Origin: Branchiostoma floridae
Lineage: Eukaryota > Chordata > Leptocardii > Amphioxiformes > Branchiostomatidae
Assembly (NCBI RefSeq): GCF_000003815.2
Contig: NC_049995.1
Location: 8,119,897-8,183,896, forward strand
Reading direction: 5' to 3'
Length of the DNA stretch: 64,000 nucleotides
Shown here: positions 10,536-21,214 of the stretch, in pieces
How positions within the stretch are numbered: position 1 is the first letter of the stretch
Layout: each line of letters starts with the position of its first letter
Notes under the pieces: generated by a model
The model's database searches: none
Told to the model about the DNA's origin: nothing
Seen by the model: the letters and a program-made list of their open reading frames with translations, nothing else
Made by a program: the position numbers and the translations under genes

Positions 10536-13500
10536 GTATGTTTGATTTTTTTTCTTTTCTTTTTATTCTCGTCTCTGTCAAATGTGAACGAGTGTTGTAT
10601 CCCCGTGATTCTTTCTCGTGAACAAGTTGGGACCTATTTTTGGAACTAGAGATCGTAATTCACGGCTTGGGGAAGCTTACGCTGCGATCTGGCTCAGTCA
10701 GTATGTGGGCGGGAAAGGGAAGGGGGGCTCGTCTTTTTGTACGTTTTAGTAAGTTTCAAGGACTGAAGTGCAAGTCTTAGACTTCCTCTGTTCGGACTTA
10801 GTGCTGTTTTGGTGGAGGAATAGGAAATGTATGGGTAACGGTGCAAAAATTACTGGCCACGGGGCACAGTGCACGCGTGGCGGGACATGACGGACGGGGC
10901 GGGACCAGTCGGGTGTAAGGGCCCGCCGTGCTGTCTTCAAGGTCTCCTGCCTTTTCGTAAACAGCTCGCGGGCGACTTGCGTGTAACGTTACTACTTCAG
11001 AAACCCTGAAAATTTGAGCCAGTTGAAAAAGTCTCCACCACAATAACTACGCTGGTTGAAATTTAGTGAAATTTAGCTAAAATAAGGAGAATTATTTGTC
11101 AGGATCTTTGGCCAGCATAGGATATCTTTTGTCGGCCTAGTTTCCCACGGCCTTTTCGTAAACAGCTCGCGGGCGACTTACATGTACTACCTCAGAAAAC
11201 CTGAAAAAATGGAACCGGTTGGAAAAGTTAACCCCACATAAACTACGCTGGTTAGATTTTAAAGAAATTAGCTAAAATAAGGAGAATAATTTGCCAGGGA
11301 GTTCGGCAACCACATGGTACGGTTTGCCGGCTTAGTTTCCAACGGGAAATCTTCCCCTTGCCTCGGGCTCTCCGTCCAGGCCGAATTCTGTTAGCCATAC
11401 CCCGTAGGAACATGCTGTGGGCAGCATGGTACATCCCCTTTTTCTTTCCCTTTTTCTCTTGTATATTCTTTGAAAATGTTGGCCCAAAAAAGGAAAAAAA
11501 AAAACTTTTTGTCTCTCTTGTTTAGTTTTCCTCCCTTTTTGATTTTGTTATACCCCAACTTAAAACAGAAGGCTGGTTGTAGGCTAGAAAATGATAACTG
11601 CCACTAGGAATACCGACTCTCCAGTGAATCATTGTGTGGCCTCATCATGTAGTAGAAATTAGACAAACTGGAAAGCCAACATCATTCGGAAGTTGGCCAA
11701 TTTCTGATCCCAACCACTATAGCCAACAACCCTCATTTATGATGTTTCCCCGTGTTTGGACAATTGTGACCATTTTTCAACGCTAAGAAGAAAGGTTACA
11801 GTTCGATGGAGACTATAAGCCAAACGGACAGTGTTCGTATAAAAAGCGTAAAAAATAGTTTTTTCCCCTTTTCCTTGAGAAATCTGTCAAAAGGTAGGTC
11901 GCTAAGAGAGGGGGCCGCCGTCCTTGTGGAAAAAGGGATAAAAAAGCCCAGAAAACAACCAGCCGGCTAGCCAGCAAAATAACTCTTAGCTATTCAAAAT
12001 GTAATGTACACCCTCGAGACTTGGACCATCAATTTGGTTCTTGAATTGCTTTTTAATGTGAAGATATAATCCGTTTCAAAATTAACCGTAGACAAAAACG
12101 TAGATGCCTCTCTTGTTCAGTCACAAAACTGCATACGATAAAGAACATGTCTACTTGTTCCTTTTTTTTATTACTTACCAAGGAAGTAGCCTACATGAAA
12201 AGCTTCACAATTTCACATGGTTAGTTTTGTGGAACACATTTTTGACCAACTTTGGATAACAGTGGATAACAACCCACTGTCCTTACGGTCTTAAAAATAC
12301 TATTTTCACCTGACCAAACTTCGTTATCAAAAGCTTGTCCCTTGTTACAAATGGCGAATAATTTTCGAGTGAAAGAAGTTCGAATGGGTCCATTAAGATA
12401 AGCGCAGAGTGGTCACAACCCAAGTGAAAGTGTTAAATTTACCAGATACGCACAACGATAGACACGGGGGCTTCACTTTCTCAAAAGGGAGAGTTTAGTT
12501 TACACGAGTAGACATCAAAAATTACCTATCGCAAAACTCAATCAACTATCTCAATTGTCGAAAGATTCTACAGTCACCGACTTACAAAAGCGGCAGGGCA
12601 TTTAGTTAATCTCTGTTTGGTTAAGTTTTCTTTGTCACGCGTCTTTCCCCGAGCGTAGTGCTTCACTAAAATGCAAACAGGTTTTGAATTCCAACATGGC
12701 GCCATGTCGGCTGTATCGTGCGACAGTTGAATTTACTTCACAATCTACTGCAGTCCAAACTAGATTTTTATCTTTCCCGTGTTATCAACCAAGAGATCTG
12801 GGGGAATATGTTCTCAACAAATAGTCTAACTTGTAGCAAAACGGTACACGGTATGGCGTCAGGAATTTGACAGAAGATTTTTGTTCCCACAATAAGAAAT
12901 CATGTTTTTATGTCATGTTTTGGGGTTGTTTTCTACTTGAAGTGATTCCCACCCTGACTGGTAGTCAGGCACACCTACAATCACAAAGGTGTGCTAACTT
13001 AGCCGAAAGGTCACTCTTGTAATTACCGAACAAAACAACCACGCACAGCTATTGTAGATGGACCGGTTCCCGTTGTGTTTGACGTGGGTAGTGGTTATTA
13101 GACGCAAAGCAGAGCTTTGAACAATTAGTTTTCGCCTATTAACCACCGTGGGGACGATCATTTGTAAGGTGACATCTCACTGCACTTGGGACACAAGTGC
13201 GGCACTGCGGGGTTCGTTCACTGCGGCTGTGTTATTTTCGCCATATTTTCTATAGTTCAGATATTGCGTAGTACGTAAAAGTATGAACTAGGAGACCAAA
13301 AAATACAAAAAAACGTAAGAAAATTCGTTCTTTATCTCTCTGAAACTCATTGAGTAATCTTTCAAACCCCGCAGTCACGTACCGGTGCTCCAAGTGCAGA
13401 GAGATACCACTAGCTTGTTACAAGCCCTTTATGTTGTCTTCACTTCTTTTAAATGTGATAGAAGAACTCTTCCTTATTCCGAGGAAGATATTTTGTAGGA

Positions 13501-16500
13501 TATAATTATGACTGATGAAAACATTACTGATCCACTATTAGCTTAATTATCAATGTACAACTACGTATATACGCCCTTGAATTGTCGTCAGTTGAGTCAC
13601 GAAGCCGCACCGATTCCCAGTAAAACTTCTCTCCGACAGCTGGTACAGAGTGGCACCGGCCCACCTTTTCCTGAATTGCGCAACCATGACATTCTAGATT
13701 TTAATCGAAAGGTGGGGGCACACCTGCGTATATATCTTAGTCCGTATGTGGCGCGCATGGGAGTATTTACCTCCACCAGGCTCCACAGGTCGTTGGAAAA
13801 ATAATAGAAATTGGACAAACGTAAACAGGTAACATGTCAAACGAGTTAGCTGGGTCGCTAACCATACTTCTCGGTCAGCTAACTCATCTAGCATGATATG
13901 TATCTACATTTGTCCAATTTGTACTATTTTTCCCACAACCTGCAGAGCCTGGTAGAGACTAAGGGCTTCATACGCACCTCAAACGGACTTGAATATATAC
14001 GCATGTGTGACCCCACCTTAAGGCTAACGTCCCATTTCCAAACCGGGGCCCGGCCGGGCTGTTTGTGGAAACGAAGAAAAGACATGTATACTTAAAAATA
14101 TACACAAATAATTCCCCAACAATAACCAAAATCTACCATTTGAAAACTGATGCAAATTGTTAGAATATGCTCTAACAGTGTAAGAATCACATATCTGTTC
14201 AGAAATTGTTCCAGATATATGAAAACATATCTTGTGCAGTTACTTCCAAAATACATAGATATGCTTAAACATGTTCAAACTTTCATTAAGTATTGTTATA
14301 TTTGAATTCATGTTTATACTTTCCTCTGGTTGGAAAACTTTCTGCTACACAAGATTTGAATGTCTGTTGACATTATTTGCGTTGGGGATGGTTCCCGAAT
14401 TTTGTTATTTTTCTATGAAAAACTCAATTAAAAACACCTCCATTTTCATAATTTTTTCCATGATTTGGTTTGGTTTGATACAGATTTCTATTAGTGACTG
14501 ATATGCCACTATTCTTCCCGTTTTTTATATGGGGGTATAAAGAAATAAAAAATGAAAATAAAGAAAACTAGACAAGAGGGACAAGACGTTTTTTCTTTGT
14601 TTTCATTTTTTTGTTAACATCATTTCAAAGAACTTACAAGAGAAGAAGGAATGGAGTCCGGGTGATTTGTAGAGAATCACCAAGTCTGGACGGAAGGCTC
14701 GCACCGCACCATCACACGTGTGGTGGGTTCTTTAACGTGCGTGGGGTGTGGCTCTCCCCAAACACGGGACCTCCATTTAAGAGCCCTATCCGAGTGACGG
14801 CCCTAGCCTAACCGAAGCTAGGTACTCATTCTCACATGAGTGAGAAAAGACGCGTAAAGTGCATTTCCCAAGGGCACGGCAGGAAACAGCAGTATTCGAA
14901 CTCAAGACCTCTCTGTCCCGAGCCAAACACGCTGCCGCTGCGCCACGTGATATCATATCGGTTTGTTGTAGCTGTTGATGTTTCATATGTTACTTTTTCA
15001 TGTTCCAGACTGCTGTTGATCTCCCTCGTGTTGGTAGCTGCAATCTTCACCTTTTCAGAAGCAAGGAGGAGAAAGAGTGAGTTCTTTTTTATGACTGGCA
15101 TAATTATGTTTTGTCATCAGACAGCATCAGGCATGAATTATGCAAATTATGCTCTCATTTACATCATTAATGAGAATTTTCTGCAATAGCCTTCTTTTCT
15201 TAGACTTTCATACTTTGAACAAATGCTGTCATTTAGGTAGAGAATATGATTGACCGATGTAATCTATGTAAATGATGGCCTTATAATCATAATTAATGAG
15301 AAAGATTTATATATAATGGCCACTCAGCCCTCACAAAAGAGTTTTGTTGTTGTCGACAAACAAACATTCATCACGTGAAACATTCTCTATAAATACAGCC
15401 AGGCTAAAGGATAGAGTACAACACGACAACAACAAATGTACATTGATAGATATAAACAATAATTTTTAACTGTCGCCATGGCAATTTTTCATCATTTCAG
15501 CCCCTTCGTGTGACAATTCGATGCCAGGCAACACAGAACGCACGTGCAACAAAAATCTCGTCAATGGAAGGTTCCCCAAAAATACCGAGTGCACCTGGTC
15601 CTGCCTCCATGGGTGTGTACGCTCAGCTAAAAAGGGAGGGGCAAGGACAAGGACCTGCAAGGGCCGTCCAGGAGTATGGAAAAAGCTAGCAGGCAAAAAA
15701 TACCAAAAAGCAAAGGGACTTCAATGTAACTGTAAGTATGACATTTTCGAATTATTAGAACACTCTCGGAGTAACATAGCATGTTGTTCGAGTCAGTGTT
15801 CAAAACTCCTTTTTCAAGTCGACTCATTTACAAGAAGTCTAAACAGAGAGCCAATTGATTTTAACTGATACAAATAATGCATGACATTGGCTAGTGCACG
15901 AGATGTAGTTGAGCTATACGTTACTTTATTTTGGCGACGCCTCAGGGGCTAGCCTTATAGGCCACTCGTCACTGGAGATCGCTTTTCTTGGTTACAGCTA
16001 GCAATGCCCTAAAAGCATTTGTCGCTTGAAACAATCTTCATGCATACAACCAGGCGAATGGATCCATAGGACATAAATACAACACACCTACAGCAACAAT
16101 CATTAATATCATCATAAACAATAAAATCGTCGCCATAGTTTTTAATTCATTGTCATTTTTTTTTGGCCGAAAGCGAAGATAATTTCTGACTAATGCTCTG
16201 ATTCGGGTCTTGATTTGCAGGCGCCTCTTGTTCTCATGACTTCGGAAGTTTTCCCGTCTCCGGAATCGCCGGACATACTTGTGATCCAGCGGCGGCCCCG
16301 TTCCCTTTCGGTTCCCATTGCGTATTTTCCTGCCTTTCCGGGTACGCTCTTGGTGATGACCCTGAAATGCTCTGCCTAAACGGTAGATGGGTGGCTGAAA
16401 ACGCTGATCCATGTACAGGTATGTACCCCTACAATCGAATGTATTGTTTTCGTTGGGTGTGTTTTGAAATTATGCAAATGTGAAAGTCATTTGCAAATTT

Positions 16501-18425
16501 TGTGCAAATGACTTTAACATTTGTATGATTATAAAGTGCATTTGTAGAAAAGCTGCTAGGAGGCCCGGGCCTCAGTTGCCTTTTAATCAACCCATAATCA
16601 ATCTATAACTCAAATTTGGTGACTGTATCATACTCAGATAAAAATATGCAAAACCTGGAAGTTACGAAATACCAGTATCATAACAAGCCGCCGGAGAGCC
16701 AAAAATGTAATCCTTTGAGGTCTCATCGGGAACTAGCCACATATACTAAACATTAACACAACTCATGTTTGTTATAGACATCAAATCGCACACCAAATGT
16801 AGCATAAACATAACAGTCTTACATTCTGAAAAACATGTATTATAAGAAAAGTTTAGGATTCTGTTAGATGTAAAGTGTTTATGTTAGCAATGGCCATTTC
16901 TTTACTATCTGTGTTGCACTGATTGTGGTAGCTCTCTGAAAGTTTGATGTGCGTTTTTTCTTTTCATTTTAGATATCGACGAGTGTGCCACTAACGATGG
17001 TGGTTGTGCCCACTCTTGCACCAACACTATCGGAAGTTTCGAATGTTCCTGTCCGGATGGCTTCATTTTGTCCGACAACAACTTAGACTGTGAACGTAAG
17101 TTGCTTCTGATTGCAGCTATTATTGTAAATCTTAGTTTGCTAATGTATAGGCAGACTTAGCACTGTTTTACTTTTTAGAAACTGTCATACACGACATCGC
17201 ACTCTCGTAGACTACAGTGTTGAGTGTAAAGAGAAATGCCGTGAGTGTACCCTTCTGTAGTAAACCCTTCTCTCAACACCCAGAAAAGGTGGAACAGAAA
17301 CGTTGACTACGATGTCTAGTAAGACAGGCTCAAAAACCAAGTGTAAAGCCTATCTATTAAAGTTGGTGTATGAATAAAGCCTCTTGAACTTGGAAATGCT
17401 ATCCACGCATTTCAGTAAAAAAATTACATGCTTGTCATATATATACATACAGTATGGAATGTACTTGGCTTGTTTATCATCAACTATCATTGTAGTAAAA
17501 TGGTTCAGGATATGAGATAGTACCCTGTTTGGTGGCGAGATGTTATAACAAACAGAACGTCATATGCAAACAGTTTCAAACCTGATTCAAACAGAATTCA
17601 CTTTACACGATGATACTACCGACAGACACTCTCAACATTATCAACTCACAAGTTGTTTGGGCTCTTCTAAATTGATTGTGTTGAGGATAGAAGCAATATC
17701 ATTAGCATGGAAACTATTGTATTCAGATATCAATACCAGGATATGACATTTACTGACATCTCTTTCTTCTCCAACCTACACAGCTGAACCGACCGGAGAA
17801 ATGCCAACCGTGATGCCTACTGATGGTAAGCACAAGTTTTGTCTTTAACAGTAGAAGTCACATTTACTCGGACTACTATAGCAATACTATTCCAGTAGGC
17901 TTGCTCCCTGAGAGCGTGGCCAAAAACTACCTACACCATGTCACGCGTCAATTCTGTAATTTGTTTGTCTTGTGAATCATGTCAGATATTTGAGAAAAGC
18001 CGGGAATATATGGTGCATCCAATGGTAGCGGTTGCATCCATATTGCCTGGCAAGGTCTAAGATTTGATGAAATTTGTGGAGTGAACAGAAAGGTAGAAAG
18101 TCGCTTCGCTACAATGCCATTTCGCAACAGTTGTCCCACTACAGAAATCGTTTCGCCATGTTTAGCATGCAATGACTTCTCTAGATATGTAAGTGGTTGC
18201 TGGGAAGCGATCTCTTATTCAATTAGTCTATTTAATTATATAAAGCAATAACATTCAAATGTAGCGAAACGACTCCTACCATGTGGCGAAACGACTTGCC
18301 ATGTAGCGAAACGTACTGCCATAGCACACTGACAATATAGCAAAGCGACCTATAGCCAAGAGAAAGTATCATATTCAAGACTTTAACAGTCAATGTTTCC
18401 GCATCTTCCAGAACCCCCTGTTTAA
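10528..18425 (+). CDS. gene A: secreted Sushi-EGF protein (7 exons, 227 aa)
   Basis: The seven exons are 10528-10535, 15009-15076, 15501-15731, 16221-16418, 16973-17095, 17784-17825 and 18412-18425; all introns are GT-AG. Residues 1-25 form a signal peptide (hydrophobic [15 protein letters not shown] core, then ARRRK). Residues 26-102 are a cysteine-rich Sushi-like domain. Residues 103-168 are a Sushi/CCP domain. Residues 169-209 are a calcium-binding EGF domain (DIDEC start and the [12 protein letters not shown] hydroxylation consensus). Residues 210-227 are a Pro/Thr-rich tail. After intron 1 (phase 2, inside an Arg codon) every intron is phase 1, so each domain exon is a symmetric shuffling module. 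Gene B, 2.8 kb downstream, is a paralogue. The protein is probably extracellular; its partner is unknown. Exon calls are inferred from frame and domain continuity; the total of 684 nt is an exact multiple of three. Confidence 0.8.
10949..11350. repeat. two-copy direct tandem duplication, 201-bp unit
   Basis: The block starting GCCTTTTCGTAAACAGCTCG at 10949 recurs at 11150. The order is preserved through CTACGCTGGTT, GCTAAAATAAGGAGAAT and GGCCTAGTTTCC / GGCTTAGTTTCC. Divergence is moderate. It lies in intron 1 of gene A. Confidence 0.85.
11443..11575 (+). repeat. dispersed repeat (TTGTATATTCTTTG family), copy 1
   Basis: CTCTTGTATATTCTTTGAAA, then CTCTTGTTTAGTTTTCC and GATTTTGTTATACCC. The same word order is found at 24975-25085 (+) and inverted at 14525-14650. 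It is probably one end of a transposable element; all copies lie in first introns of genes A and B. Confidence 0.6.
13165..13425. mobile_element. inverted-repeat element (CACTGCACTTGG arms)
   Basis: GGTGACATCTCACTGCACTT and GGCACTGCGGGGTTCG on the left are mirrored by AACCCCGCAGTCACGTACCG and CTCCAAGTGCAGAGAGATACC on the right. The interior is AT-rich and noncoding. Confidence 0.6.
13709..14020. mobile_element. TIR/MITE-like element, family 1, better copy
   Basis: The ends AAGGTGGGGGCACACCTGCG and ATACGCATGTGTGACCCCAC then CTT are inverted repeats that continue inward through ATATATC and CCAGGCTCCACAGG / CCTGCAGAGCCTGG. The centre contains GAGTTAGCTGG and its inverse CAGCTAACTC. The element is about 310 bp, noncoding, and related to the copy at 1431-1660. 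Confidence 0.75.
14525..14650 (-). repeat. dispersed repeat (TTGTATATTCTTTG family), inverted copy
   Basis: Reverse complement of the family at 11443 and 24975: GGGGGTATAAAGAAAT, GAAAACTAGACAAGAGGGAC and CAAAGAACTTACAAGAGA. It is followed directly by the SINE-like element. Confidence 0.5.
14660..14955 (-). mobile_element. tRNA-derived SINE-like element
   Basis: On the minus strand the element starts with a tRNA-like head: GTGGCGCAGCGGCAGCG (A-box-like) and, about 35 nt on, TTGAGTTCGAATACTG (B-box-like). The body (GTGGTGGGTTCTTTAACGTG on +) is shared with 8700-9040. The split internal promoter shows a Pol III-derived SINE. The family resembles amphioxus SINEs from memory, but no library was searched. 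Confidence 0.7.
15009..15076 (+). CDS. gene A exon 2 (signal peptide)
   Basis: The acceptor is TTTTTCATGTTCCAG and the donor is GTGAGT. The 68 nt encode the hydrophobic signal core, with likely cleavage after FTFSEA. Coding length to this point is 76 nt, identical to gene B. Confidence 0.8.
15501..15731 (+). CDS. gene A exon 3 (cysteine-rich Sushi-like domain)
   Basis: The acceptor is CATCATTTCAG and the donor is GTAAGT; 231 nt, phase 1-1. It encodes SCDNSMPGN ... [13 protein letters not shown] ... [12 protein letters not shown] ... LQCN. The spacing C..G ... C ... G.W ... C resembles a CCP module, but a cysteine stands where CCP modules have the conserved Tyr of GY, and extra cysteines are present. 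Confidence 0.8.
16221..16418 (+). CDS. gene A exon 4 (Sushi/CCP domain)
   Basis: The acceptor is TGATTTGCAG and the donor is GTATGT; 198 nt, phase 1-1. It encodes [18 protein letters not shown], then [10 protein letters not shown] and DPCT. This is the F.C..GY ... C..GRW ... P.C signature of a Sushi module. Gene B has an exon of exactly the same length for its Sushi domain. Confidence 0.88.
16973..17095 (+). CDS. gene A exon 5 (calcium-binding EGF domain)
   Basis: The acceptor is TTTTCATTTTAG and the donor is GTAAGT; 123 nt, phase 1-1. It begins [16 protein letters not shown] and ends with LDCE, giving six cysteines in EGF spacing. The [12 protein letters not shown] stretch matches the Asp/Asn beta-hydroxylation consensus that marks Ca2+-binding EGF modules. 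Confidence 0.9.
17784..17825 (+). CDS. gene A exon 6 (PT-rich tail)
   Basis: A 42-nt, phase 1-1 exon encoding [14 protein letters not shown] between acceptor CCTACACAG and donor GTAAGC. Its core is almost identical to the tail encoded at the end of gene B exon 5 (PTGEVPTVLPTG), including the 12-nt word CCGACCGGAGAA. Confidence 0.75.
18100..18360. repeat. short tandem/inverted GTAGCGAAACGAC repeats
   Basis: ATGTAGCGAAACGACTCCTACC, ATGTGGCGAAACGACTTGCC, ATGTAGCGAAACGTACTGCC and ATATAGCAAAGCGACC follow one another at about 18-34 bp spacing. Inverted versions (AGTCGCTTCGCTACAATGCC, TCGTTTCGCCATG) lie at 18105-18165. The cluster is in gene A intron 6, just before its last exon. Confidence 0.7.
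18412..18425 (+). CDS. gene A exon 7 (last four codons and stop)
   Basis: The acceptor CCGCATCTTCCAG is followed by codons for EPPV and TAA. A tiny final coding exon also ends gene B. The sequence downstream is 3' UTR with no further frame. Confidence 0.6.
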
Positions 18426-18774
18426 TGATGATACGACACCAACGATCGAAAAGACGACAAAGAAGACGATGTTATAGTCCACCTGGAAGAATGCCATAGC
18501 GACCTGTACTTCACACTAGAAGTTTGCAACCACCAGTAGGTGTTAGATATATACCATCGCTGCTAACACGCATGGTCTGCTTCCAACAACAAATTAGGCT
18601 CGCCTCTGAGGCGTCACCAAAATAAGAGATACCATACGTATCGTGAATTGTATATAGCTCATAGAGTTGCGCCTTAGATCCTCCAGGGAAGGGAAACTGA
18701 AGAACGATTAGACTGAAACAACCAGCCAGAGTCGATTATGTTGCATAGCGTACGAAACAAATAGGTTTCAGTAC

Positions 18775-18974
18775 TTCTGACTACGCATGTGCAGCAACAG
18801 GAATTGTGGGTAATATGTCAAATATGGAGGCCCCTGAGACACAAACAAAACAGATCCGAACGCACATTGTTTTGCAAATTGAGACACTGGTCGAGACGAG
18901 AACTGTTTACAAGTCATGGTCAGGGGCCTTAACCATTACCCACAATTCCTGTCACTGCACATGCGTAGTCTGAA
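18775..18974. mobile_element. 200-bp TIR element downstream of gene A
   Basis: TTCTGACTACGCATGTGCAG then CAACAGGAATTGTGGGTAAT is mirrored by ATTACCCACAATTCCTGTCA then CTGCACATGCGTAGTCTGAA. The arms are about 40 bp with few mismatches, the loop is about 120 bp, and nothing is encoded. It probably lies in the gene A 3' UTR or just beyond it. Confidence 0.85.
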
Positions 18975-19450
18975 AGAGCTTATTATCAGATTTATATACA
19001 GTAATGAAGGACAAAATAATTGAATAGCGAATTAGCTGACTAACTGTGAAACTAAGGATTCGGCATGAGAATATGTCTTCTGATTGCTCCCTATCCTTTT
19101 CGTCGAATTCGACTCGGCTCTATTTCAAACCAATAATATCAGAAATATCATTAATAATCATGCATATCCCACCATATCCAACATATGCTTCCTATATCCA
19201 GCCTTAAATTGTATAGACGAATAATTATTTGACAATATGTACTTATAGGACTCGTATTATTCATGTATTTATTGAAAAGTGCAAATTTCTAAGCTGCTAG
19301 AAAATATATATAAGATTATTTGCAACATTTGCATCTAATGTTGGCTTGCAACAACAAAGAAATCTATATTCTTAAACAGCATTAACCAAAGAATTATTGC
19401 CTTATAAGTATATGTTATCTATTTTGTCATCTTAAAAATCTTGGTTTTAG

Positions 19451-19456
19451 AATAAA
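19451..19456 (+). terminator. candidate poly(A) signal for gene A
   Basis: First canonical AATAAA downstream of the gene A stop codon that I noticed. It is about 1 kb away and beyond the TIR element, so a nearer non-canonical signal may be used. Confidence 0.2.
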
Positions 19457-19540
19457 AAAGATATAAAAATCTTTAGTACAGTTCATGCTTCTTACAAAGT
19501 GAGTTAGCAAGCTATCTGTACCTCAGTGATACGAGCAACG

Positions 19541-19710
19541 CTCTTAAACCTTTATCCGCGGGGTAACCTATATACGTTGCTTTCTAATTGCAGCATTTTC
19601 AAACTATTTCAGTTTTAAACCACTGTCCTCCGACTTGTTGTCCTAAATATACCGTTTTAATAAACACAACGATTATAGGTTGCCCACGGATAAAGGGGAA
19701 CCACCGTTAC
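19541..19710. mobile_element. CCTTTATCCGCGGGGTAACC MITE, copy 1
   Basis: Member of the commonest inverted-repeat family in the window. It starts with CCTTTATCCGCGGGGTAACC and ends with TTGCCCACGGATAAAGGGG. The centre carries the shared GTTTTAAACCACTGTCC block. Full-length copies are about 200-220 bp. Confidence 0.8.
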
Positions 19711-21209
19711 AAATCTTATTATTCTGTGTATGAAAAAAAATTCCTTGTAATCATATTGTTCAAGTTAAAGCGTTAGCAAGGTCTGTGAAGGTATAGTTAT
19801 CATTCTAAAGTAAAGTTGAACTGTGATTATCTAAAACGTACCCAAATTTTTGACTGACCAAATCCAGTCTTCGTCATAAACAAGCAAATCACCACTTCTG
19901 TGACGTCACGATATGCAGACCAATCGGGTGCCTCCAATTTCTGTGCTGCCAATCACAGGTCACCTTTCCATCAGAAGTTATAGAATTGTATTTAACCGGC
20001 TATGATTTATGAATTATGACAATGTAACAACATTCAACAGTACGTCAGTACAAAATGTCAGTAGCACGTACTAGTGACAGCATGTTGTTGACGTTATACG
20101 CATAGCTTTGTGTGACCTTTGACATTGCCCGTTTGGTAAGTTATTCAGCTGTACAGAGACAAAGTACTGTAGTCTGATTCTCTTTCTTTCGACAAAAACA
20201 AAAAATTGTGACAGAAAATGACACCCCAGAGATTTACATTTGATTCGACTTGTACCAATTAAGCCTTACGTAATCACGCAGTTATGTTGTTTTAGTCATG
20301 CGCACTTGGATTTTTAATGATCTGTGTGACGTGCAAAACAACGCCAATTACTTCCATCATCGGATATTGCGCAATCACTCCCGCCAACCTATACAATGGT
20401 TGGATAATTACCAATTTAACACATGGTCGACTTTCAGACAATTTTAAACATTGAGACTTGTATCATAAGCAAAATCTGTCAATTTCACTGTGACAAGTAT
20501 TGCGATGTCCTAAAAGATAAATTGTGTTGATTATATTTTGTGAAATTTTCCCCACAATAAAATTTTGCGTGATCTAGAACTTGACGTTTTTTGTTATTTT
20601 TGTGTGTGTATGTGTTTGAGTGTCAGCCGTAGAATAAACAAAAAACTAAACAAACAACAAAGACAAAACAACAAACAAACAAGCAAAAAGGTGTATGTAC
20701 GTATGTGTTTATCCCTCTGTGTATACGTGACATAACCGGATGATCGGGTTAGCGCCTGCGGCCAATAGTGTACCCTAGGCGCATAAAGGGTGTTCTGTGA
20801 CGTGCAATATATGACCTTTGTTAAATCGTCCTCTCATTGGCTGGCCTGACTCGTTTCTTGGACTGTACCTAAAGCTATTGAATGCCAGGGGGTCGACTTT
20901 TCAATTTTATTTATTTTTTACCACAACAAAAGTGTTAAATCTAGCTTTTTGGCGGCCGTACAACTTGGGTTTGAATACAAGATACATGTGTTATAAAGTG
21001 ATTGTGTTGGATGGTTTCACAAAGTGTTTAAAAGATAGGCCCTTCGTCCCCTCCCCCCTGTAGTATAATGTCGAGGTCCTTGCTCTGAAGGTTACATCTG
21101 ACGTCTCGATACCCGCCCCGACAAGGTATAGTTGCACCGCACCCAGTTAATCACTGCAGAAAGGTAGCAGAGGATTTGAGAAATACACGTATCGGAAGAA
21201 CACACCATC

Positions 21210-21214
21210 ATGAG
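21210..21214 (+). CDS. gene B exon 1 (start codon)
   Basis: ATGAG followed by the strong donor GTAAGT. It encodes Met and two bases of an Arg codon, completed 7.8 kb downstream. The match in design to gene A exon 1 supports the call. Confidence 0.65.

Larger units (their letters stand above)
18990..21200. other. spacer between genes A and B
   Basis: AT-rich noncoding DNA. Besides the MITE above it holds a TGACGTCA CRE at 19901-19908 with a nearby CCAATC, a CAAA-rich tract at 20636-20690, and near 21100-21130 a GACGTC and GGTATAG upstream of the gene B start. These could be promoter elements of gene B, but nothing decides this. Confidence 0.4.

Noticed and set aside
16038..16412. 124-codon minus-strand frame
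   Set aside because: It overlaps gene A exon 4 in antisense and its N-terminal part is an Arg-rich artefact; no domain is recognisable.
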